From the NCBI GenBank assembly GCA_934276735.1, contig CAKQTG010000001.1:124001-188000 (forward strand): a stretch of 64,000 bases of DNA, read 5' to 3'. Of the stretch, positions 18,571-25,361 are shown in pieces; position 1 is the first letter of the stretch; each line of letters begins with the position of its first letter. Both the position numbers and the translations under genes were made by a program. The notes below the pieces were generated by a model. The model was given only the letters and a program-made list of their open reading frames with translations. It was not told where the DNA came from and did not search any database. The stretch comes from an uncultured Alphaproteobacteria bacterium. GTDB lineage: Bacteria; Pseudomonadota; Alphaproteobacteria; Rs-D84.

Positions 18571-19217
18571 TATTTATTAGGAATAATTTTGATTTCAACA
18601 CGTCTGTTCTGTTGACGGCCCGCCGCATCGGCATTCGATGCGATTGGGTTGGACGGCCCCATACCCAAGATTTCAAAGCGTGATGCCTTGACGCCCTGGC
18701 CCTGCAAATACGCGGCAACCGCGTTTGCGCGATTACGCGACAGGGTCTGGTTGTATTCCGCACTGCCCGTGCTGTCGGTAAAGCCCGACACCATAACGGT
18801 TGAATTGCTGTATTTATTCAAAACCTTGGCCACAGAATTCAATGTCGCATAGAATCCCGCATTGATGTCCGCAGAATCAGTCTTGAACGTGATGTTGCCC
18901 GGCATAATCAGACGAATGCTGTCGCCATTACGGACGACGCTGACGCCTGTTGACGCCAATTCTTGGCGCAATTCAGCCTCTTGCACGTCCAGATAATATC
19001 CAACGCCACCACCCACGGCCGCACCCGCCAGGCCGCCAACCAATGCGCCCTTGCCACGATTACCAGACACCAACGCGCCGGTCGCCGCACCCGTTGCCGC
19101 ACCGATTGCGGTGCCCCATACGGCCTTGGATGTTTGGGCCTCGCCCGTATAGGGGTTAGTGGTGGTGCAGCCCGCCAAAATCGCCGCCATGGCGGCAAAA
19201 ACTGTAAATTTCTTCAT
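18570..19217 (-). CDS. OmpA-family lipoprotein with glycine-zipper domain
   Basis: 215 residues. Lipoprotein signal with lipobox LAGC and cysteine 17. A glycine-zipper segment (GTAIGAATGAATGALVSGNR, then GGLAGAAVGGGVGYYLD) precedes the C-terminal OmpA peptidoglycan-binding domain (VSGFTDSTGSAEYNQTLSRNRA, then GMGPSNPIASNADAAGRQQNRRVEI). The architecture matches YiaD-type outer-membrane lipoproteins that bind the peptidoglycan diaminopimelate. The start at 19217 is set by the lipobox distance and AAGGAG upstream. Flanked downstream by a terminator and upstream by a repeat island. Confidence 0.85.
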   Translation of the reverse strand: MKKFTVFAAMAAILAGCTTTNPYTGEAQTSKAVWGTAIGAATGAATGALVSGNRGKGALVGGLAGAAVGGGVGYYLDVQEAELRQELASTGVSVVRNGDSIRLIMPGNITFKTDSADINAGFYATLNSVAKVLNKYSNSTVMVSGFTDSTGSAEYNQTLSRNRANAVAAYLQGQGVKASRFEILGMGPSNPIASNADAAGRQQNRRVEIKIIPNK

Positions 19218-19334
19218 TATGCTTTCTCCTTGTTCGGGGAACATTGTAGCATAAAAAATTCCGCGTGCAAGAACGTAAAAGTTAGAGAGCAAAGCGCAAT
19301 GTTTGTGCTCGCGCCGCTCGCAACATTTATATGA

Positions 19335-19464
19335 CCTGGATCCTGTGGTCAAGCCACAGGATGACAAATGCTGAGTACTTGTGTTTATTTTTCGAACATT
19401 GTTTACTTTTATATCGCGGTCTTATTCATAAATGTCATTCTGGGGCTTGACCCCAGAATCCAGG
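19335..19464 (-). repeat. 130-bp inverted-repeat element, copy 2 (core flipped relative to flank)
   Basis: Arms at 19335-19365 and 19434-19464. The core reads in the same direction as copy 1, but the adjoining GCGAGC-rich flank lies on the opposite side and is inverted. The strand given follows the flank. Confidence 0.82.
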
Positions 19465-19500
19465 TCATTGGACTTGTGCGCCATCGGCGCATTCAAATTT

Positions 19501-19663
19501 GTCATTCCTGCGCAGGCAGGAATAGGGACTATGCAGTGCGAGCGAACGCGAGCCAACAACAGATTTTTGCGATTTTATTTTATCATGCTGTTTTTGCTGA
19601 ATATTATACAACAGTGAGTTGGAGTAATTTTAAAGACCCTATTCCTGCCTGCGCAGGAATGAC
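19501..19663. mobile_element. MITE-like element with 27-bp terminal inverted repeats
   Basis: Perfect 27-nt inverted repeats at 19501-19527 and 19637-19663 (outer ends GTCATTCCTGCG / CGCAGGAATGAC) enclose about 110 bp of AT-richer sequence. The arms contain the internal palindrome CCTGCGCAGG. No transposase gene. This arm sequence is of a type widespread in proteobacterial genomes, by recollection. Confidence 0.6.
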
Positions 19664-19744
19664 AAGAGAGAAGTATTGTTTCTTATTTTGAAACATTATC
19701 ACTCTGTCACTTACTCACTCTTTCATTGCTTTCTGCTCTCTAAA

Positions 19745-20024
19745 AATTAAACCGCCATAAATGGCGGTTGAATCGGCGGTTCGGGATTGGTGCGCATACG
19801 CGCACCGACCTGGTGCAATCGCCATTCGGCGACCGGCGTTATTCCGCCTTTGCACTGCGGTTCACCCCCCCGTCACGGGGGAATGTTTCGCTCGGTGTGC
19901 TTTCGCACACCTGTGCGCAAATTTGTATTTATTCAAACTGCGCTACGCTTGTTTTCATATACAAATTTTCGTCTGCAACACCAGGCCAAAAATTAAACCG
20001 CCATATCTATGGCGGTTGAATTTT
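19745..20024. repeat. Gene-free segment bounded by two near-identical hairpins
   Basis: AACCGCCAT...ATGGCGGTT occurs at 19750-19769 and again at 19996-20017, each in the context TTAAACCGCC...GGCGGTTGAA. The second copy is the tRNA-Val terminator. Between them are further hairpins (the CCCCC-CGTCA-CGGGGG type near 19866; GGTGTGCTTTCGCACACC near 19894) and a 10-bp inverted repeat AAATTTGTAT / ATACAAATTT (19919-19928, 19959-19968). I see no gene. Confidence 0.55.
19993..20024 (-). terminator. Terminator of tRNA-Val(UAC)
   Basis: On the minus strand a 9-bp hairpin (AACCGCCAT / ATGGCGGTT) followed by TTTAATTTTT lies immediately 3' of the tRNA. Confidence 0.75.
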
Positions 20025-20101
20025 TGGTGGATGTTGAGGGACTCAAACCCCCGACCCTCTCGGTGTAAACGAGATGCTCTAATCAACTGAGCTAAACATC
20101 C
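20025..20101 (-). tRNA. tRNA-Val (anticodon UAC)
   Basis: Cloverleaf on the minus strand: acceptor GGATGTT / AACATCC, discriminator A and encoded CCA; D arm AGCTCAGTTGATTAGAGC; anticodon stem TCTCG / CGAGA with loop TTTACAC, anticodon TAC; T arm GGGGGTTTGAGTCCCTC. 77 nt including CCA. Confidence 0.93.
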
Positions 20102-20152
20102 AAAGCCGGCAAATCATAATTGATTTTTTGCCGTTTGTCCAGTTTTTATTTT

Positions 20153-20449
20153 TTACGGCATTGGGACACCGGCGGTTGCCGCGCCCATAACATCGTCAAT
20201 CAATGCGTCTGCCTTGGCCTTGGCATCGTTATACGCCGCCGAAACCAATGCCGCAACCGCGTCCGCGCCGCGTGCCAACACGTCTGGACGCAGGGTCAAT
20301 CCCACCAAATCGTATTTACCCGACATTGTTATGACACACGCGCCGTCATCTGCAATCCCAGACACGTGCATTGATGCCAACTTTTCCTGGGCCACGGACA
20401 CCTTGTTCTGTAATTCGGCGGCCTGGGCCATTAAACTTTCCATATCCAT
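20153..20449 (-). CDS. ybaB: YbaB/EbfC-family nucleoid-associated protein
   Basis: 98 residues starting MDMESLMAQAAELQNKVSVAQEKLASM, the amphipathic helix of the YbaB fold, followed by DGACVITMSGKYDLVGLTLRPDV (the central sheet) and the C-terminal helix AALVSAAYNDAKAKADAL. The family forms DNA-binding dimers. ATG 20449 is chosen because GGGGG (20456-20461 region) is well spaced upstream; an ATG 15 bp further upstream is possible. Normally found between dnaX and recR; here it lies alone downstream of pnp, after a terminator. Confidence 0.82.
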   Translation of the reverse strand: MDMESLMAQAAELQNKVSVAQEKLASMHVSGIADDGACVITMSGKYDLVGLTLRPDVLARGADAVAALVSAAYNDAKAKADALIDDVMGAATAGVPMP

Positions 20450-20463
20450 AAGAGATACCCCCA

Positions 20464-20495
20464 TACAATAAAACATGCGCCCCAGACGGGGCGCA
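20464..20495 (-). terminator. Intrinsic terminator after pnp
   Basis: Hairpin TGCGCCCC-GTCT-GGGGCGCA followed on the minus strand by a T-rich tract. Confidence 0.85.
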
Positions 20496-20510
20496 TAACC
20501 CATTTTTACA

Positions 20511-22679
20511 TTAGTCTGCGATTTCGCGACCTGTTTTCTGGTCAATACCAACCATAGACATACGTGTTTTGCCACGTTTGTCGGCACCCAGATAACGAAC
20601 GTAAACCTTGTCACCCTCGTGAATCTTGGCGTCTTCAATCTTGGCAATGCGTTCGCCTGTGATTTCAGAAATATGAACCATTGATTCAAATCCGTTCAAG
20701 ATTTTCACAAACAGACCAAAATCTTTGACGCCCGATACGGTGCCTTGATAAATCATACCGATTTCTGGTTCTGCGACAATATCCTTGATACGGGCGATTG
20801 CGTTGTCTGCGTCGTCCTTGGACGTTGCCATAATTTTAATCATTCCATCATCGGCCAGATCAATCTGGGTATTGGTTTCGCGCGTCAATGCCTGGATAAC
20901 ACTGCCACCCTTGCCGATAACATCACGAACCTTGTCCGGGTTGATTTTCATAGTGTATGCCTGGGGCGCATATTCAGACACGTGATTACGTGGTGCCTTG
21001 ATTGCCTTTTCAATTTTACCCAAGATGTGCATACGACCATCTTTTGCCTGGGCCAATGCCTTTTCCATGATTTCAAATGTGATAGATGTGATTTTAATAT
21101 CCATCTGCAACGCAGTGATACCCTGGTCAGTTCCTGTTACCTTGAAATCCATATCGCCCAAGTGATCTTCGTCACCCAAAATATCGGTCAAGATTGCGTA
21201 ATCATCGCCCTCTTTAATCAGGCCCATTGCGATACCTGCGACCGGACGTGTCAATGGAACACCACCGTCCATCATTGCCAATGTTGCGCCACACGTTGTC
21301 GCCATTGACGACGAACCGTTGGATTCCAAAATATCCGACACAACACGGATAACATAGTCAAATTTCTCACGGCTTGGCACCATTGGGTGCAACGCACGCC
21401 ACGCCAAATTACCGTGACCTAATTCACGACGACCTGGGGATTTCAGACCCTTGGCCTCGCCCACGGAATAGCCCGGGAAATTATAGTTCAGGATAAAATC
21501 GCGTTCTTCGGCACCGTCCAATGATTCCAATGGCAATGCGTCTTTGCCGCCCCCCAGTGTCAACGACACCAATGCCTGGGTTTCACCACGTGTGAACAGG
21601 GCCGAACCATGTGCGCGCGGCAATACGCCCAATTCAATTTCAATCGGACGCACGGTTTTTGTATCACGACCGTCAATACGTGGTTTGCCGGCCAAGATAT
21701 TACCGCGCATAATGCGCGCTGTAATATTTTCAACGATTTCATCGGCAAACGATTCCAGCGTAGATGTCGCAGTTGTTGTTTCTGGGAACAATTCTGGGAT
21801 ACGTGCCTTGGCCGCGGCGTGAACATTTGCCAATGTGTCCAAACGAACCAATTTTTCCTTTATCTGCAATGCACTTTCAATGTCACCAGCAAAGCGTTCA
21901 AAATCAGATTCCATTGCAACATATTCAGCCGATTTTTCCGGCGTTGCCCAACGCGGCTTGCCACATTTTTCGGCCAATTCGTTGATTGCCTGAATCACAA
22001 CCTGTTGCGCATCAAAACCAAATTTAACCGCGCCCAGTGTTGTTTTTTCGTCTAATTCGCCGATTTCAGATTCAACCATCAACACGCCGTCTTTGGTTGC
22101 AGCAACGACCAAGTCCATTTCAGAATCTTCGGTCACTTTTTTTGATGGGTTCAAGATATATTTGCCGTCCATATACCCAACACGTGCCGCACCAATCGGG
22201 CCTGCGAACGGAACGCCAGACAATGCCAATGCCGCAGATGACGCAATCATCGCCAAAATATCCGGCTGGTTCTTTTTATCGTATGAAAACGTCTGTGCGA
22301 TAATCTGGACCTTGTTCTTGAACGTTTCTGGGAACAACGGACGAATCGGGCGGTCAATCAAGCGCGCCGTCAATGTTTCAGCGGTTGATGCCTTGCCTTC
22401 GCGGCGGTCACGCGAACCCGGGATACGACCGGCAGATGCAAATTTTTCCTGGTAATCAACGGTAAGCGGAAAGAAATCCTGACCTTCTACTGCGGTCTTT
22501 TCTGCACAGACAGTTGCCAAAACCATTGTGCCACCCATTGTTGCCAATACTGCACCGTTGGCCTGTTTCGCCATACGACCTGTTTCCAGACGCAACACTT
22601 CGTCACCGTATGGCACCTCGACCACAACGGGATTATTCAAATGCGTCTTTTCACCTTTATCAAATAAACCAAACAACAT
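20511..22679 (-). CDS. pnp: Polyribonucleotide nucleotidyltransferase (PNPase)
   Basis: Phosphorolytic 3'-5' exoribonuclease of RNA turnover, a trimer associated with the degradosome. 722 residues: two RNase PH cores (GRMAKQANGAVLATMGGTMVLATV and GREL/ARGETQALVSLTLG region), the GSRDRREGKASTAETLTARLIDRPIRPLF substrate loop, a KH domain (INPDKVRDVIGKGGSVIQALT) and a C-terminal S1 domain (GMIYQGTVSGVKDFGLFVKI). GGAG precedes ATG 22679. A kinase-like gene separates it from rpsO, its usual neighbour. Confidence 0.97.
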   Translation of the reverse strand: MLFGLFDKGEKTHLNNPVVVEVPYGDEVLRLETGRMAKQANGAVLATMGGTMVLATVCAEKTAVEGQDFFPLTVDYQEKFASAGRIPGSRDRREGKASTAETLTARLIDRPIRPLFPETFKNKVQIIAQTFSYDKKNQPDILAMIASSAALALSGVPFAGPIGAARVGYMDGKYILNPSKKVTEDSEMDLVVAATKDGVLMVESEIGELDEKTTLGAVKFGFDAQQVVIQAINELAEKCGKPRWATPEKSAEYVAMESDFERFAGDIESALQIKEKLVRLDTLANVHAAAKARIPELFPETTTATSTLESFADEIVENITARIMRGNILAGKPRIDGRDTKTVRPIEIELGVLPRAHGSALFTRGETQALVSLTLGGGKDALPLESLDGAEERDFILNYNFPGYSVGEAKGLKSPGRRELGHGNLAWRALHPMVPSREKFDYVIRVVSDILESNGSSSMATTCGATLAMMDGGVPLTRPVAGIAMGLIKEGDDYAILTDILGDEDHLGDMDFKVTGTDQGITALQMDIKITSITFEIMEKALAQAKDGRMHILGKIEKAIKAPRNHVSEYAPQAYTMKINPDKVRDVIGKGGSVIQALTRETNTQIDLADDGMIKIMATSKDDADNAIARIKDIVAEPEIGMIYQGTVSGVKDFGLFVKILNGFESMVHISEITGERIAKIEDAKIHEGDKVYVRYLGADKRGKTRMSMVGIDQKTGREIAD

Positions 22680-22785
22680 TATTTTTTCTCCATTTTATGT
22701 TTTTGTTTAATGCGAAGAAAAATTATTCGTTTTTGCACTCTGGCAAAAGTACAAAAATGAACAATTTCCCCGTTCGCACCGATTG

Positions 22786-22813
22786 ATTATAAATGATATT
22801 TGCGTTGATGCAA
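22786..22813 (-). promoter_or_regulatory. Promoter of pnp
   Basis: Minus strand TTGCAT (22813-22808), 16-nt spacer, TATAAT (22791-22786), giving a leader of about 100 nt, long enough to hold autoregulatory structure as in other pnp genes. Confidence 0.55.
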
Positions 22814-22819
22814 ATGTTT

Positions 22820-23566
22820 TCATTTACCTTTTTTGACCTGCGCTGTTGCGTACAGGTGGCCATATTCCAAAACTGTCCGCATCATAACATCGCCAAATCC
22901 GCGCTTTGACATAAAGCGATACGCCGCCATTATGTCGTTCGTCCAATCGCAAAATCCCGCCGTTTCCCAGTCAATAAACGCAACAATATCGCCCGTTTCT
23001 GGGTTCACAATAAAATTACCACCAATATCCCCATGATACCAACCATACATAAAACTGGGCTTTGCCCCACGGGGCTTTAACGATTTTAATTCCGCCGGGT
23101 CAGATATGCCAATCTGGTAAATAAATGCCGCCAGTTGGGTTGCGATTTTATCCGCATGACGGCGAACGTCGCGCGGTCGCATTGTTCCCAATGTTTCGCC
23201 CGTGATGAATTCGTATTTCAGCACATCCATTCCACGAAATTGCAACAATTCCATTTTTGGCAAACGCACCGGCGACACGTTCCGAAATGCATCTGCGAAC
23301 ATTTTTTCGCGACGCGGACTGTCTGCACGGGCGGCAACCAGCGGGAATTTATACGCAACTGTATTATTCAAAACAACGATTATCTTTTTCATACCGTTGT
23401 GTCCCTGGTATGTGCGAACAGTTGGTCGCACCAGGCCAGCGTCACGCACCGCAAAATCAATATATGATTTAATATCAAAGTGCGCACGCACACGAATACG
23501 GTGCCGCACAGATTTACTTGGAATGAAACCGCACAAAAGATTTGTTGCAAAAGTTTTTATAGACAT
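22820..23566 (-). CDS. Aminoglycoside/choline kinase-like phosphotransferase
   Basis: 248 residues from ATG 23566, which has GGTGGG just upstream (an ATG at 23578 is the alternative). The catalytic block GWYHGDIGGNFIVN (HxD...N) followed 12 residues later by FIDWETAG matches the APH/choline-kinase fold. The basic N-terminus FIPSKSVRHRIR resembles the opening of envelope-glycan modifying proteins I have seen, so a sugar or lipid kinase of the cell envelope is one possibility; no substrate can be assigned. It sits between rpsO and pnp, which are normally adjacent. Confidence 0.65.
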   Translation of the reverse strand: MSIKTFATNLLCGFIPSKSVRHRIRVRAHFDIKSYIDFAVRDAGLVRPTVRTYQGHNGMKKIIVVLNNTVAYKFPLVAARADSPRREKMFADAFRNVSPVRLPKMELLQFRGMDVLKYEFITGETLGTMRPRDVRRHADKIATQLAAFIYQIGISDPAELKSLKPRGAKPSFMYGWYHGDIGGNFIVNPETGDIVAFIDWETAGFCDWTNDIMAAYRFMSKRGFGDVMMRTVLEYGHLYATAQVKKGK

Positions 23567-23623
23567 TGAACCCACCATATATTTTTGTTTTGGACATATT
23601 CCTATGAATACAACAAAAAAGCA

Positions 23624-23649
23624 ATAAAAAACCGGGCAACGCCCGGATT
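23624..23649 (-). terminator. Intrinsic terminator after rpsO
   Basis: Hairpin CCGGGC-GTT-GCCCGG followed by six T residues on the minus strand. Confidence 0.88.
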
Positions 23650-23651
23650 TA

Positions 23652-23924
23652 TTATTTACGCAGACCCAATTTTTTAATCAGTTCTTCGTATTCAGAAACA
23701 CTGTTCTTTTTGATATACGCCAACAGTTTCTTGCGACGGTTCACCATCAACAACAGACCACGTTTTGAATGTTGATCTTTGTGATTAGCCTTCATATGTT
23801 CGGTCAAATTGCGAATACGTTCTGTCAAAACAGCAACCTGGGACGCAGCCGAACCACCGTTGTCTTTTTCTGTTGTTTTAAATGCGTTTATCAGTTCAGA
23901 CTTTTTTTCTTTTGTAATGGACAT
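23652..23924 (-). CDS. rpsO: 30S ribosomal protein S15
   Basis: 90 residues, full length. Primary 16S rRNA-binding protein of the platform. Hallmarks: [57 protein letters not shown]-type sequence precedes the ATG. Lies 18 bp after truB, the conserved truB-rpsO pair. Confidence 0.98.
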   Translation of the reverse strand: MSITKEKKSELINAFKTTEKDNGGSAASQVAVLTERIRNLTEHMKANHKDQHSKRGLLLMVNRRKKLLAYIKKNSVSEYEELIKKLGLRK

Positions 23925-23942
23925 TACATTTTCCTTTGTATT

Positions 23943-24818
23943 TTAAATTGTTCGCTTTGGGCGCAACACGCCGTCTGCAACCGCACCAATTCCAATGAAC
24001 ACATCACCAGAATACACACGACGCAGACCATCGTCCCCACCCGTTTCGATAAACCCACCATTGCGATACAGCGTGGCCGATTTATCATCCAGATTCAGAA
24101 CCGGAATGTCCCCCAGTCCAAAATCCACTGGATTCAGATATTTTCTGAAATCGCCCCCATTATTGACCAGATTTTCCAGAAAATCAAGTTTTACCGCATT
24201 TTTTAATGTGAACGCGCCTGAACGCGTGCGACGTATCATATCAACCGTGGCCACGGCCCCGACCGCCGCCGCAATATCCCGTGCCAAGGCGCGGACGTAT
24301 GTCCCACGACTGCACACTGTGCGAAATTGCCATGACGCATCGCGGCGCCCCATAAATTCCAGAGCAGAAATTTCAACCGTTCGCGCGGCAGGCGTAACAT
24401 CGCGTCCCATACGCGCCAATTCATATGCGCGCCGACCTGATACGTGCACTGCACTGAAAGCCGGGGGTATTTGGGAAATTTTTCCAACAAACCCGGGCAG
24501 TGCCGCCAACACCGCATCTTCGTCCGGCACGAAACCATCACGACGCGTAACACGTCCCGTGATATCCAATGTATCTGTTTCAAAACCAAACTGCATTGAA
24601 AACAGATATTCTTTGTCACTGGGGCCGATTTCTTCGATAAATGGTATCATTTTCGTTGCCGCACCCAGCGCAACCGGCAGCACGCCCGTCGCCATCGGGT
24701 CCAGTGTGCCAATATGCCCAACGGTTCGCGCCCCAAACATACGCGCCACGCGCGCGCCGGCGGTGCGACTGAACAGACCGGACGATTTATCCAAAAATAC
24801 CCACCCAGAATTATTCAC
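23943..24818 (-). CDS. truB: tRNA pseudouridine(55) synthase TruB
   Basis: Forms pseudouridine 55 in the T loop of tRNAs. 291 residues from GTG 24818 (NNSGWVFLDKSSGLFSR), with AGGACAGG upstream. Motifs: VGHIGTLDPMATGVLPVALGAATK with the catalytic aspartate in GTLDP, then YLFSMQFGFETDTLDITG, and SRGTYVRALARDIA. The GTG lies inside the last codons of the preceding hypothetical gene (GTGAATAA), so translation is coupled. Starting further upstream would add residues unlike TruB. Confidence 0.96.
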   Translation of the reverse strand: MNNSGWVFLDKSSGLFSRTAGARVARMFGARTVGHIGTLDPMATGVLPVALGAATKMIPFIEEIGPSDKEYLFSMQFGFETDTLDITGRVTRRDGFVPDEDAVLAALPGFVGKISQIPPAFSAVHVSGRRAYELARMGRDVTPAARTVEISALEFMGRRDASWQFRTVCSRGTYVRALARDIAAAVGAVATVDMIRRTRSGAFTLKNAVKLDFLENLVNNGGDFRKYLNPVDFGLGDIPVLNLDDKSATLYRNGGFIETGGDDGLRRVYSGDVFIGIGAVADGVLRPKRTI

Positions 24819-25311
24819 GCGACCTGTCCTGTAATTTTGATTTAAACCGCGCAAACTGGGCCAAAAACCGCACCAGTTCCGTCTTGGCATTATCACGCCG
24901 CTGGGGCCACAGTTGCCGCATATGTTCACAATCCAATATTGCGTCAAACGCATACTGTGAAATTTTCGCATCACCCCACGTGCGCGCAACAACATCACCA
25001 CGGCCCGACGCGCAATCGGTTGGCATTGTCGCAACTAAATTCTTGCCATCTGCACGCACACGACACGCAACCAGGAATCGCGGCCCCCACATAACCGCAG
25101 AATCCGTATGCACCCCATCAGAAATTGTTTCAGCACAAAAACCCAACTGAAATTCCGGCTGACCTACACGCAAATGTGTATTCTTGTGTGAACGCATAAA
25201 AAATGATTCCATCTGGCGCAGATAGTCGGTCAGTTCCAGCGAGTTATAAAATTCCATGCGTGACGGCATATAATATGGGGTTTTTAATACAATTTTTGCC
25301 TTTAATTTCAT
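24811..25311 (-). CDS. Hypothetical protein occupying the usual rbfA position
   Basis: 166 residues from ATG 25311 (MKLKAKIVLKTPYYMPSRMEFYNSLELTDY), with AAAGGACG upstream. I do not recognise it. It has no signal peptide or membrane segment and is rich in basic and aromatic residues; there is a C-terminal basic helix (FLAQFARFKSKLQDRSRE). It overlaps truB and so is co-translated with it. In most bacteria rbfA stands directly before truB, but I see no RbfA-like KH motif here, so equivalence is not claimed. Confidence 0.6.
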   Translation of the reverse strand: MKLKAKIVLKTPYYMPSRMEFYNSLELTDYLRQMESFFMRSHKNTHLRVGQPEFQLGFCAETISDGVHTDSAVMWGPRFLVACRVRADGKNLVATMPTDCASGRGDVVARTWGDAKISQYAFDAILDCEHMRQLWPQRRDNAKTELVRFLAQFARFKSKLQDRSRE

Positions 25312-25361
25312 CTTATCGTCCTTTTGTGGATAGTTTGTGTGTGTGTTATCCACTCCCTGCT

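Larger units (their letters stand above)
19283..19742. repeat. Intergenic repeat island 2 with terminal inverted repeats
   Basis: 460 bp with no credible gene. It starts with TAGAGAGCA (19283-19291) and ends with its exact inverse TGCTCTCTA (19734-19742). Contents in order: the reversed flank shared with islands 1, 3 and 4, a 130-bp inverted-repeat element (19335-19464), and a second, unrelated inverted-repeat element (19501-19663). Confidence 0.8.
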
